The notes under the pieces are model-generated. The model had not been told where the DNA came from. It searched no databases and saw only the letters and a list, made by a program, of their open reading frames with translations. DNA of 64,000 bases from Nitrospirota bacterium (GTDB lineage: Bacteria > Nitrospirota > Thermodesulfovibrionia > Thermodesulfovibrionales > Dissulfurispiraceae): NCBI GenBank assembly GCA_016936655.1, contig JAFGXL010000001.1:28638-92637 (forward strand). The letters are read 5' to 3'. Both the position numbers and the translations under genes were made by a program. The first letter of the stretch is position 1. Every line of letters starts with the position of its first letter. Below, piece by piece: positions 48,076-57,119 of this stretch.

Positions 48076-48972
48076 ATGGATTGGTTAAATAAAATAATTT
48101 TGAAATATGGAGACAGCGGAACGGAGAAGTACTCATCAGGGTCTTATGAATGGAAGAATGGAGGAAATGGCGCTGATTCAGATGGTAACGGAAAGATGGA
48201 ATATGACTGTTCACATTTTCTTAATCAGGTATTGAAAGATACTGGGTATGACTATACATATCAATCAACAGGTCAACTTAGCAAAAACAACAGCAACTTC
48301 GATACTGTTCTTATAACAAACTTACAAAAAGGCGATATTGTTTTATTTAATGGGCATGTGGGTTTTTTCTATGGGTATGATGAAAATGGAAATATGCTTG
48401 TGTATAGTTCAAGTGGAAACTCAAGAACTGGCGCTAATAGAGGCCCAGGAATTACACCTGCTTCTTGGTTTGGTACCCCTATTAAGTTTTTACGCCCAAA
48501 ATCCAATCCTATTCCTAATGGTGATAAGGCACTCAACACCTCTCGTAATCTACACAATACAGCCAAAATAATCAGGGATCCAACAATCCTCAGTCCAATT
48601 GTCCTTGATCTTGATAAAGACGGTGTTGAGACAACACATCTTAATGATGGAGCGTATTTTGATCATGACGGCAATGGCTTTGCAGAACAGACAGGATGGG
48701 CATCATCAGATGATGGACTACTCGTAATGAACAGGAATGCAAACGGTACGATAGACAGCGGGAAGGAACTGTTTGGCAATAGCACCATACTTGGAGATGG
48801 CACAAAGGCATCTAATGGATTTGAAGCATTGGCAGAGCTGGATACTAATGCAGACGGGAAGGTAGATGTTTCAGACTCAGCTTTCTCTCAGCTTAAAGTC
48901 TGGCAGGATGCAAACCAGGATGGAGTATCACAGGCTAACGAATTGAAGGATGTTTTGAAAAAAGCAGCATAA
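48076..48972 (+). CDS. NlpC/P60-like peptidoglycan hydrolase fused to shared Ca-binding module
   Basis: 298 aa. Residues about 1-145 look like an NlpC/P60 cysteine peptidase: MEYDCSHFLNQVLKD provides the nucleophile Cys (about 41) and GDIVLFNGHVGFFYGYD the His (about 95). These enzymes cut gamma-D-Glu-DAP bonds in peptidoglycan. From about 155 the shared module follows (SRNLHNTAKII, DKDGVETTHL, DTNADGKVDVSD), ending after the last EF-hand-like loop with KKAA. It lacks RTX repeats and a secretion tail. AGGAGG upstream. Likely an effector cassette. Confidence 0.8.
   Translation: MDWLNKIILKYGDSGTEKYSSGSYEWKNGGNGADSDGNGKMEYDCSHFLNQVLKDTGYDYTYQSTGQLSKNNSNFDTVLITNLQKGDIVLFNGHVGFFYGYDENGNMLVYSSSGNSRTGANRGPGITPASWFGTPIKFLRPKSNPIPNGDKALNTSRNLHNTAKIIRDPTILSPIVLDLDKDGVETTHLNDGAYFDHDGNGFAEQTGWASSDDGLLVMNRNANGTIDSGKELFGNSTILGDGTKASNGFEALAELDTNADGKVDVSDSAFSQLKVWQDANQDGVSQANELKDVLKKAA
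48543..48960 (+). repeat. Shared Ca-module, copy 2
   Basis: Extends further than copy 1, to the loop DANQDGVSQANELK. The first part is nearly identical in DNA to the other copies; the middle (about 48720-48765) has diverged. Confidence 0.85.
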
Positions 48973-48991
48973 CCAAAAGGGGAATAAGGGA

Positions 48992-49570
48992 ATGAATATA
49001 TCGTTCAATAAAGCAATGCAATATGCTGAATATAATCCAGAAGGTTTAGTGCACATGCTTCAACCAAAGAGAAGATTTCAAATGATTGTAATAATTACTT
49101 CAGCCCTTATCCTAATGTATGGTTTATTTTGTGTAGTGCTTCCTGTTCTCATAACAGGAAATTATAACGCTGTCTGGCCGCATACTGAGAGAACATACAA
49201 GAACGTAGTCGGTTTTTATTTGTTTTTAGGAATACTTTTTACATCACCCTTTTATATACCAGCATTTAAAACAGGTGCTTGGTATTTTTATAATGATCGC
49301 GTTGTTTTAAAGACTTTGCTCGGACAAAATATTATAACTGTTAAATATAAACAAATGTATGCGCTGCATATTCGTACATCAATAGTAATTACTAGGGAGA
49401 ACGTACCAAGCTGGGCTAATCCGATTCAGCGATACAAAATTATGTATTGGAAAGGATTGTTTATGCCACTCAGTCAAATTGCTTACGCAAATCCATCTGA
49501 TGCAGCAAAGGCTTTAGAGCTAATAAAACAGAATGCCTTGGCATTCATAGAACAAAAGACAATTTTGTAG
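48992..49570 (+). CDS. Two-helix membrane protein, candidate immunity protein for the NlpC/P60 cassette
   Basis: 192 aa. Two membrane segments at about 27-50 and 68-90 are followed by a soluble domain rich in beta strands (WYFYNDRVVLKTLLGQNIIT) that resembles bacterial PH-like membrane proteins. It lies 19 bases after the NlpC/P60 cassette, with GGGGAATAAGG upstream of the ATG. No family assigned with confidence. An inner-membrane protein facing the periplasm or cytoplasm would suit an immunity role. Confidence 0.65.
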   Translation: MNISFNKAMQYAEYNPEGLVHMLQPKRRFQMIVIITSALILMYGLFCVVLPVLITGNYNAVWPHTERTYKNVVGFYLFLGILFTSPFYIPAFKTGAWYFYNDRVVLKTLLGQNIITVKYKQMYALHIRTSIVITRENVPSWANPIQRYKIMYWKGLFMPLSQIAYANPSDAAKALELIKQNALAFIEQKTIL

Positions 49571-49579
49571 GAGGCTAAC

Positions 49580-52500
49580 GTGGGCAATGCAGCGCAGAAT
49601 ACTTTTGATGCTGGTCAGTTTATATCAGAGGCAGCAAAAAATGCCGCAGAAATTTGTGGTACCCCTGTTGGTGGCACAGCAGCAAAGGTTGCCACTATTA
49701 CAGCATCCGGTAACCTACTGATCTTTAATGTAGTAGCTGATGTAACGCTTAATGATGAGTCTATTAACCAGGCTGTTATCAGCCAGATAGGAGCAGCGGC
49801 AGCAGGGGCTATTGCTGTGATTGTGATCGCTCCGGCAATGGTAACAGCAGGAATGTCAATTACAGTTGCAGCACTGACCGCAGCAGGGATCGCTTGGGGT
49901 ACAGACAATCTTCTCGATGCGTTGTATGACTGGTCTAAGAATAATTATATTAATGAATCCATTGATATATCCAAATATATACATCCCTCCATTCGACCCC
50001 TAATAACCAGCCGTGACATGCACAACAAATCCAAGACAATCTGGGATCCAACAATCCTCAGTCCTATAGTCCTTGATCTGGACAGAGACGGTGTTGAGAC
50101 AACACATCTTAATGATGGAGCGTATTTTGATCATGACGGCAATGGCTTTGAAGAACAGACCGGATGGGCATCATCAGATGATGGCTTATTGGTGATGGAT
50201 AGGAATAATGATGGAATTATTAATGATGGCAAAGAACTGTTTGGCAATAGCACCATACTTGGAGATGGCACAAAGGCATCTAATGGATTTGAAGCATTGG
50301 CAGAGCTGGATACAAATGCAGACGGTAAGGTAGATGCTTCAGATGCTGCGTTCTCGCAGCTTAAAGTCTGGCAAGACCTGGATGGTGACGGATATTCAAC
50401 AGCGGATGAACTGAAAACTCTTGGCGAAGTTGGTATCAAATCAATAAATACAGGGTATACAGATGCAGCAGTAACAGACGCTAATGGCAATGATCATAAA
50501 CAGCTTGGCACATTTACCTGGAACGACGGCACAACAAACGCAGCAGAAGATGTATGGTTTAAGGCAGACAAGATGTACACAATAGCAAAAGAATGGCTTG
50601 ATGTGCCAGAAGATATTGCTGCCTTGCCAGACCTTCAAGGATATGGCAATGTATATGACCTGCATCAGGCGATTGCCCAAGAAAGACTTGCTGGAAGTGA
50701 AACGCTTAAAGGGCTTGTTGAGCAATTTGCAGCAGCAACAGATGCAGCTGTTCGTGTCAACCTAATGGATCAGATTTTGTTGAGATGGACTCAGAGTGAG
50801 TCAGTAGACCCATACAAAAATGGACCGGATAGTCGTAGAACCAATGTGTTGAACCAGTTTTTTGGCGATGAGTTCACAGCCTATACCATTGCGGGTGATC
50901 CCTATCCATATCCGTCTCAGTTTGGTGTTCAACTTCTCAAACAGTCATATCAGGGTTTGTTTGAAGTTTTTTACAGCCAATTGATGGCTCAGACACACTT
51001 GCAAGACTTATATTCAATAATAACCTATACGTGGGATGACGTGTCTCAAAAGGTTGTAGCTGATCTTTGTGCAGTAACAACCGAGATAGAAGCATTATTA
51101 AATACAAATCCTGACCTTGGTAAAAATCTGCTTTCAGAATTTACCCGGAGCATTAAAGGCACAGCCTCTGAAGATATTATGGGCTTTGATTCATTTCGCA
51201 GGCATTTCGCACTACAGAGCGAGGAGCTGGAGTGGGTTATTGATGCAGCAGGCAAAAAACTTTTCAACGGTACTGCTGGCAATGATACTTTGAATGGTAC
51301 AGATGGACGTGATGCCATTAAGTCTGGAGCAGGTAATGACACACTAAACGGCGGTGTTGGTGATGATGTATTGGATGGCGGCGCTGGTGATGATTATCTA
51401 AATGGCGGAGCGGGTAGTGATACATATATCTTTGGCAGGGGGTATGGGAAAGATACGGTAAATTGTTATAACGAGTGTGATTCTGACAGCGGCTTACCGA
51501 CTTACGATACAGTCTTGCTTAAAGATGGAATAACGATTGATGATCTTGAATTTTATAAAGTTGATGTGCCTAATGGAAACGCATATAGTCCGAGCAATTT
51601 AGAGATAGCTATAAAGGGAACGGACGACAGACTGATTATTGCATATTGGTTTAATACCTATGATATGACTACTTGGTGCATGATCAACAAACTCAAATTT
51701 GCTGACGGCACGGTTGTACATCGATCTGATTTTGGAAAGCGTGGCTTTAAAATAATTGGTACCAGTGGCAACGATAATCTGTCTGCGGCTAGTTCATCAA
51801 CAACAATATATGCCTATGAAGGTAATGACACACTACATGGCAATGCAGGAAATGACACGCTCTTTGGCGGAGACGGCAATGACAAGCTTTATGGAGGCAA
51901 TGGTGACGATATTCTTGACAGCGGCGCTGGAGATGATGAGCTGTTCGGGCAGAACGGTAATGATACATACAGATTCGGCATAGGCAGCGGAAGGGATACA
52001 ATATGGAATACAGGTACAGATTCATTGACCGCTATAGACACTGTTGAGTTTGGCGAAGGGCTGACTATAAATGATATTGAGCTTGTAAAAGAAGATGCAG
52101 GTTATGGTGCAAATCATTTGCGCCTGAATATTAAAAACACGAATGATTCGCTGCTTGTTCTGCACTGGTTTAATGCTGCCAGTTACAGAATTGATCAATT
52201 TAAGTTTTCTGATGGCTCAGTGTATACACCAGCTGATTTTGATTTAATTGGTTTCAACCTTAACGGTACTGCTGCCGGTGAATATATCAATGGTTCAGAT
52301 GGTATTGATTATATTAACGCTCTTGAAGGCAATGACAATGTTAACGGCGGCTCAGGCAATGACATTATTGATGGAGGTTTGGGTGATGATGTTGTCAGCG
52401 GAGGTTTAGGTGATGACATTATATATGGCAACGCTGGTAATGACAGGCTTATCGGCAATGAAGGCAATGATACTTATCGGTTTGGTAAGGGGGATGGGCA

Positions 52501-54439
52501 GGATACAATATACGACTATTCAACTGATCACGCAGTTTCTATAGATACTGTTGAATTTGGTCAAGGTATATCGCCATCTGATGTTGAGTTTATTAAAAAA
52601 GATGAAGACTATGGATATAGTCATCTTGTTGTAAATATAAAAGGAACAACTGATTCATTAAAAATTGAAAACTGGTTCAACGGCAACGGCTATAGAGTGA
52701 ATCAGTTCAAGTTTGCAGATGGCGCCCTAATTACACATGAACAATTGGATGCTCAAGGTTATAAGGTTTTGGGGACATCAGCCAATGATACATTAAAAGG
52801 TACCAATGCTGATGACATTTTGTACGGTTACGATGGTAACGATTACCTCTATGGCAATGCAGGCAATGACACACTCCTTGGTGGAGCAGACAATGACCGG
52901 CTCTATGGAGACAATGGCAATGACACACTGGATGGCGGCACAGGGTATGACACACTGCAAGGCGGACTTGGCAATGACACCTACAGATTCAACCTGGGCA
53001 GCGGCCTCGATACAATCAATGAGTACGACACAACAGTTGGCAATCTTGATGCAGTACAGTTTGGAGCAGGAATCATTCAAAGCAGCATAGAGCTGATCAA
53101 AGAGAACTACAACCTCAGGATCAAAGTAAGCGCAACGGATTCATTGATCATACAGAGCTGGTTCTCTGGTACTCCATATCAGGTAGAGCAGTTCAAGTTT
53201 GCAGACGGTACTATTCTGACAGCAGCGCAGATGGAAGCAAAGGGGATCAAAGTGTACGGCACAACAAACGCTGATTCACTCACCGGCTCTAATGCAAACA
53301 ACACCATATATGGTTATGAAGGAAATGACAACCTATATGGGTATGCAGGCAATGACACCATTGATGGAGGAGCAGGCACAGATAGCCTTACCGGTGGAGA
53401 GGGCAATGACACACTCCTTGGTGGAGCAGACAATGACCGGCTCTATGGTAATGCAGGCAATGACACACTGGATGGCGGCACGGGGGATGACTCACTCAGC
53501 GGTGGACTTGGCAATGACACATACAAGTTCAGCCTTGGCTCAGGTATAGATACAATCAGTGACTACGATGCAACAGTGGGCAATCTTGATGTTGTTCAGT
53601 TCGGCACAGGCATCACGCAAAGCAGCATAGAGTTGATCAAAGAGAACTACAACCTCAGGATTAAAGTAAGCGCAACTGATTCATTGATCATACAGAGCTG
53701 GTTCTCTGGTACTCCATATCAGGTAGAGCAGTTCAAGTTTGCAGACGGCAGCACATTGACAGCAGCGCAGATGGAAGCAAAGGGCATCAAACTGTATGGC
53801 ACTGCTAATACTGATTCGCTCACAGGATCCAGCTCAAACGATACCATATATGGCTATGAAGGCAATGACTATCTTTCAGGCAATGCAGGAGCTGATACCA
53901 TTGATGGAGGAGCAGGCACAGATAGCCTTACCGGTGGAGAGGGCAATGACACACTCCTTGGTGGAGCAGACAATGACTCACTTTCAGGTAATGCAGGAAA
54001 TGACACACTGGATGGCGGCACAGGGGATGACACACTGCAAGGTGGACTTGGTAATGACACATACAAGTTCAGTCTTGGCTCAGGAGTAGATACAATCAAT
54101 GACTACGACACAACAGTTGGCAACAAGGATCTGGTGCAGTTTGGTGTGTCATCACTTGATCTCATCTTTGCGAAATCGAGTGCAAACCTAAATGTAGATA
54201 TCAATGGTACAACTGACAGGTTGACTGTTCAGAGTTGGAACTCTGGCAGCGCTTATCAAACAGAAGTTTTTAAAACTTCTGATGGCAAGCAGTTGTTAAA
54301 CACGCAGGTGGATCAGCTTATCCAGGCGATGGCAACTTTCAGCGCTAACAACGGAGGCATAAGCTGGTCCAACGCGATACAGCAAAAGCCGAATGAGGTG
54401 CAGCAGGTGTTGGCGCAGTATTGGACAGCTCAGGTTTAA
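49580..54439 (+). CDS. Large RTX (hemolysin-type Ca-binding) secreted protein, carrier/toxin
   Basis: 1619 aa, GTG start with GGAGG upstream. Residues 1-140 include a long Ala/Gly/Val hydrophobic stretch (about 66-110) that could insert in membranes. The shared EF-hand-like module occupies about 142-333. An all-alpha region follows (about 334-555). Six RTX blocks run from about 564 to 1500, each made of GGxGxDxLx nonapeptides followed by a hemolysin-related domain (for example SLIIQSWFSGTPYQVEQFKF). The last 60 residues (VDQLIQAMATFS to the end) match type I secretion tails of RTX proteins. The transporter gene follows after a terminator. Confidence 0.9.
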   Translation: MGNAAQNTFDAGQFISEAAKNAAEICGTPVGGTAAKVATITASGNLLIFNVVADVTLNDESINQAVISQIGAAAAGAIAVIVIAPAMVTAGMSITVAALTAAGIAWGTDNLLDALYDWSKNNYINESIDISKYIHPSIRPLITSRDMHNKSKTIWDPTILSPIVLDLDRDGVETTHLNDGAYFDHDGNGFEEQTGWASSDDGLLVMDRNNDGIINDGKELFGNSTILGDGTKASNGFEALAELDTNADGKVDASDAAFSQLKVWQDLDGDGYSTADELKTLGEVGIKSINTGYTDAAVTDANGNDHKQLGTFTWNDGTTNAAEDVWFKADKMYTIAKEWLDVPEDIAALPDLQGYGNVYDLHQAIAQERLAGSETLKGLVEQFAAATDAAVRVNLMDQILLRWTQSESVDPYKNGPDSRRTNVLNQFFGDEFTAYTIAGDPYPYPSQFGVQLLKQSYQGLFEVFYSQLMAQTHLQDLYSIITYTWDDVSQKVVADLCAVTTEIEALLNTNPDLGKNLLSEFTRSIKGTASEDIMGFDSFRRHFALQSEELEWVIDAAGKKLFNGTAGNDTLNGTDGRDAIKSGAGNDTLNGGVGDDVLDGGAGDDYLNGGAGSDTYIFGRGYGKDTVNCYNECDSDSGLPTYDTVLLKDGITIDDLEFYKVDVPNGNAYSPSNLEIAIKGTDDRLIIAYWFNTYDMTTWCMINKLKFADGTVVHRSDFGKRGFKIIGTSGNDNLSAASSSTTIYAYEGNDTLHGNAGNDTLFGGDGNDKLYGGNGDDILDSGAGDDELFGQNGNDTYRFGIGSGRDTIWNTGTDSLTAIDTVEFGEGLTINDIELVKEDAGYGANHLRLNIKNTNDSLLVLHWFNAASYRIDQFKFSDGSVYTPADFDLIGFNLNGTAAGEYINGSDGIDYINALEGNDNVNGGSGNDIIDGGLGDDVVSGGLGDDIIYGNAGNDRLIGNEGNDTYRFGKGDGQDTIYDYSTDHAVSIDTVEFGQGISPSDVEFIKKDEDYGYSHLVVNIKGTTDSLKIENWFNGNGYRVNQFKFADGALITHEQLDAQGYKVLGTSANDTLKGTNADDILYGYDGNDYLYGNAGNDTLLGGADNDRLYGDNGNDTLDGGTGYDTLQGGLGNDTYRFNLGSGLDTINEYDTTVGNLDAVQFGAGIIQSSIELIKENYNLRIKVSATDSLIIQSWFSGTPYQVEQFKFADGTILTAAQMEAKGIKVYGTTNADSLTGSNANNTIYGYEGNDNLYGYAGNDTIDGGAGTDSLTGGEGNDTLLGGADNDRLYGNAGNDTLDGGTGDDSLSGGLGNDTYKFSLGSGIDTISDYDATVGNLDVVQFGTGITQSSIELIKENYNLRIKVSATDSLIIQSWFSGTPYQVEQFKFADGSTLTAAQMEAKGIKLYGTANTDSLTGSSSNDTIYGYEGNDYLSGNAGADTIDGGAGTDSLTGGEGNDTLLGGADNDSLSGNAGNDTLDGGTGDDTLQGGLGNDTYKFSLGSGVDTINDYDTTVGNKDLVQFGVSSLDLIFAKSSANLNVDINGTTDRLTVQSWNSGSAYQTEVFKTSDGKQLLNTQVDQLIQAMATFSANNGGISWSNAIQQKPNEVQQVLAQYWTAQV
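50003..50460 (+). repeat. Shared Ca-module, copy 3 (in the full-length RTX gene)
   Basis: The most complete copy, through DLDGDGYSTADEL and GEVGIKSINTGY. It begins with the same ATAACCAGCC as copy 1. Identity with copies 1 and 2 is high at DNA level, including silent positions, so exchange was recent or is continuing. Confidence 0.85.
52765..54340 (+). repeat. Near-identical tandem RTX blocks 4-6
   Basis: Corresponding positions in blocks 4, 5 and 6 lie exactly 540 bases apart from about 53041 (for example 53081 and 53621). Between 53101-53160 and 53641-53700 only two bases differ. Block 4 is two nonapeptides shorter at its 5' end. The string GGCAATGACACACTCCTTGG occurs in all three. The repeats indicate recent duplication or gene conversion. 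Confidence 0.85.
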
Positions 54440-54495
54440 AACCGTGTAATAGAACTTAAATAATCGGGAAAAGTAGCGCAGCACACATTGGGGAG

Positions 54496-54545
54496 GGCTA
54501 AAGGGAAGTGAGTTTGTATAATCACTCTCTTTAGCCTTTTGTTTT
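54496..54545 (+). terminator. Rho-independent terminator after the large RTX gene
   Basis: GGCTAAAGGGAAGTGA (54496-54511) pairs with TCACTCTCTTTAGCC (54522-54536), with one bulge, followed by TTTTGTTTT. It separates cluster A from the transporter. Confidence 0.8.
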
Positions 54546-54729
54546 GGCTTGCTCGATAGTTTGTTGTTTATGCAGCCTGTAAATTTGCAGATAACAGAGG
54601 ATTAATTAAAGATAAAAAATTGAGATCTAAAAAAATACCAACAAGGAGATAGAAGCTGTGCAGGACACAAAGCCGTTAAACTGCATTATGTTTATTTAAC
54701 TGCCCTTTGTTCATGTCAGCGATCAGATT
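54546..54729 (+). promoter_or_regulatory. Leader region of the ABC transporter gene
   Basis: AT-rich. AAGGAG followed by GTG at 54658 could start a 13-residue leader peptide, and a second mini-frame from the ATG at 54712 overlaps the transporter ATG by four bases. The transporter start itself has no clear ribosome site, so coupling to a leader frame is possible. No clear -35/-10 pair was identified. Confidence 0.3.
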
Positions 54730-57012
54730 ATGACAACCACTTCAGAGTATCAACATGAGCAGACAAAGGAATCAAATGAGCAAAAGAGAGTTGACACCGG
54801 ACTTTTAAGTCTTGTAATGATCGCCAAGTTTCATGGTGTGGCTGCTGATCCGGCCCAGATAAAGCATGTGTTTGCTATCGGAGCTGACGGCATGAAGAGT
54901 ATTGATGTGGTGAGGGCAGCACGCGAGCTGGGGTTCAAGGCCAAATCAGCAGAGGTTACATACGACAAGCTCCAGAAGCTGCCGATGCCGCTGATGATAG
55001 AGATGCAGACATCGGGCAATGTAAAAGAATCGCATGATTCTGATAATCAGCCCTCTCTGTTTTTGATAGTTGCCAAGGCAGATGCAGAGCAGCTTCTTGT
55101 TATGCATCCTGCGCATCCCAAACCAATAATCATTAAAAAGGTAGAATTCATAAGCCGCTGGTCGTCAACCAAACAGGCTTCTGTTGGAAAGAGTCAGGAT
55201 GCAAAAAACAGTAAAAGCAAGTCAGGTGATGCCAAAGGAAAGGTGATTCTACTTTCACAAAGGGGCTCAGGTTTTATAAGCAAGGAAGAGATATTTGGAC
55301 TCAAATGGTTTTTGCCTGCAATATGGAAGTACCGCAAGCCGCTTTCAGAGGTCTTGATCGCATCGCTCGTGCTCCAGATATTTGCCCTTGTTACCCCCAT
55401 CTTCACACAGGTGATTATTGACAAGGTGCTGGTTCACAGGGGAGTAACAACGCTTGATGTGCTTGCAATCGGTCTGCTCGCGATAGCTCTGTTCGAATCA
55501 GTTCTTACTATTTTGCGTACATATGTATTTACCCACACCACAAGCAAAATCGATATCATTCTCGGCACAAGACTCTTTAAGCATCTGCTTGCCCTGCCTT
55601 TGAGGTATTTTGAGGTGCGCAGGGTTGGCGACACAGTAGCAAGAGTGCGTGAACTCGAGAACATACGGCAGTTTCTCACAGGAGCGCCGCTCACATCTGT
55701 GCTAGATGTTATGTTCATAGTGGTATTTGTGCTTGTGATGTTTTTTTACAGTACAACCCTTACGCTTGTTGCGCTTGCAGCTCTGCCGCTCTTTGCAATT
55801 TTATCTGCCATAGTTACGCCCATGCTTCGATATCGACTTGATGAAAAATTCAACAGAGGCGCTGACTCGCAGTCATACCTTGTTGAATCTGTCAACGGAG
55901 TGCAGACAGTAAAATCATTTGCGCTCGAACCTGAAGTACAGAAAAAATGGGAGGGTCTGCTCGCCAGTTATGTTAGATCGAGCTTCAAGACCTATCAGCT
56001 CTCCGGCATAGCAGGGGCGATTGGCCAGCTCATACAAAGGTCATCATATCTTGTAATCCTATGGGTGGGCGCTCATCTTGTGATGGACGGCAAGCTCACA
56101 GTCGGTCAGTTGATCGCTTTTCAGATGTTATCAGCCAGAGTCAGCGATCCTGTGCTGCGGCTTGTGCAGATGTGGCAGGAGTTTCAGCAGGCCGGACTCT
56201 CGATTAGAAGACTCGGCGATATATTCAACAGCAAAACAGAGCCATCCATGGACGCCAGCAAAGCTCGGCTGCCCGAGATTAAAGGCCAGGTCAGAATGGA
56301 GGCAGTGCGCTTTAGATACAGAGTAGACGGACCTGAGATATTAAGGAATGTTACATTCGCAGTAGAACAGGGAGTAACACTCGGCATAGTGGGCAGAAGC
56401 GGCTCTGGCAAAAGCACACTCGCCAAGCTGATCCAGAGACTCTATATACCGGAAGCAGGAAGAATACTGATCGACGGCATAGACATAGCACTTGCTGATC
56501 CTGCATGGCTCAGAAGACAGGTCGGCGTAGTACTTCAGGAAAACTTCCTATTCAACGGAAGCGTGCGCGACAACATCGCAATACATTACCCATCAGCAAG
56601 CATGGAAGAGATTGTGCGCGTAGCGCATCTGGCAGGCGCGCATGACTTTATCCTTGAACTGCCAGAAGGATACGACACCATGGTCGGAGAAAAAGGCACT
56701 GCGCTCTCAGGCGGCCAGCGCCAGAGGATAGCGATTGCCAGAGCGCTTCTGATGAACCCGCGCATACTTATATTTGATGAAGCAACCTCTGCGCTCGATT
56801 ACGAATCAGAAAGCATAATACAAAAAAACCTCAAGAAGATATGCCACGGCAGAACAGTCTTTATAATCGCGCACAGGTTATCAACCCTCAGCAGCGCTGA
56901 CAGGATAATGGTTGTGGATAGAGGAGAGATAGTTGAATCAGGCACTCATGTGGAACTTATCAGCAAAGGCGGCCTGTATCACCACTTATATAGTCAGCAG
57001 ACAGTAAATTGA
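54730..57012 (+). CDS. Type I secretion ABC transporter (HlyB-like, with C39-like domain)
   Basis: 760 aa. Residues about 18-140 form a C39 peptidase-like domain that lacks the catalytic Cys (TGLLSLVMIAKFHG), as in HlyB, where it docks RTX substrates. A Lys/Ser-rich linker (about 152-175) leads to six membrane helices (about 200-480). The ATPase domain has Walker A GRSGSGKST (about 554-562), signature LSGGQRQRIAIARALL, Walker B ILIFDEATSALD and H-loop AHRLSTL. It exports unfolded RTX proteins through a channel with HlyD and TolC. No HlyD follows it here, which is unusual. Confidence 0.95.
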   Translation: MTTTSEYQHEQTKESNEQKRVDTGLLSLVMIAKFHGVAADPAQIKHVFAIGADGMKSIDVVRAARELGFKAKSAEVTYDKLQKLPMPLMIEMQTSGNVKESHDSDNQPSLFLIVAKADAEQLLVMHPAHPKPIIIKKVEFISRWSSTKQASVGKSQDAKNSKSKSGDAKGKVILLSQRGSGFISKEEIFGLKWFLPAIWKYRKPLSEVLIASLVLQIFALVTPIFTQVIIDKVLVHRGVTTLDVLAIGLLAIALFESVLTILRTYVFTHTTSKIDIILGTRLFKHLLALPLRYFEVRRVGDTVARVRELENIRQFLTGAPLTSVLDVMFIVVFVLVMFFYSTTLTLVALAALPLFAILSAIVTPMLRYRLDEKFNRGADSQSYLVESVNGVQTVKSFALEPEVQKKWEGLLASYVRSSFKTYQLSGIAGAIGQLIQRSSYLVILWVGAHLVMDGKLTVGQLIAFQMLSARVSDPVLRLVQMWQEFQQAGLSIRRLGDIFNSKTEPSMDASKARLPEIKGQVRMEAVRFRYRVDGPEILRNVTFAVEQGVTLGIVGRSGSGKSTLAKLIQRLYIPEAGRILIDGIDIALADPAWLRRQVGVVLQENFLFNGSVRDNIAIHYPSASMEEIVRVAHLAGAHDFILELPEGYDTMVGEKGTALSGGQRQRIAIARALLMNPRILIFDEATSALDYESESIIQKNLKKICHGRTVFIIAHRLSTLSSADRIMVVDRGEIVESGTHVELISKGGLYHHLYSQQTVN

Positions 57013-57065
57013 GAATAAGAGGAAGAGGCTGCTTTTGAACTCTACAATATTTGTGAAGAAATAAG

Positions 57066-57113
57066 ATGCGTACACATAAAAAACATGATTTTGAGATGCG
57101 GAGGGCAGCGTGA
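57066..57113 (+). pseudogene. Fossil C-terminus of a lysozyme-like cassette
   Basis: The frame from ATG 57066 ends in KHDFEMRRAA and TGA. These ten residues are identical to the C-terminus of the lysozyme-like protein ending at 58705, and 39 bases (57081-57119) are identical to 58673-58711. The rest of the gene is absent. The TGA overlaps the GTG of the next gene exactly as in the intact copy. I read it as the scar of a deleted effector. Confidence 0.6.
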
Positions 57114-57119
57114 GAAAGA
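57081..57119 (+). repeat. 39-base junction repeat, copy 1
   Basis: Identical to 58673-58711. The core, 57095-57113, recurs at 58687-58705 and 63454-63472. It encodes MRRAA and stop, and at the same time supplies GGAGGG and the GTG start for the following signal-peptide gene. Confidence 0.8.

Noticed and set aside
51756..54099. Several open frames overlapping the RTX repeats in other frames, rich in Met/Thr or Cys/His
   Set aside because: They mirror the periodic codons of the RTX repeats (AATGAC read in another frame gives ATGAC...). They lack ribosome sites and family features.
51271..54100. Regular short repeats that could suggest a CRISPR array or minisatellite
   Set aside because: The repeats are in one open frame and encode GGxGxDxLx nonapeptides; there are no spacers of constant length between identical repeats.
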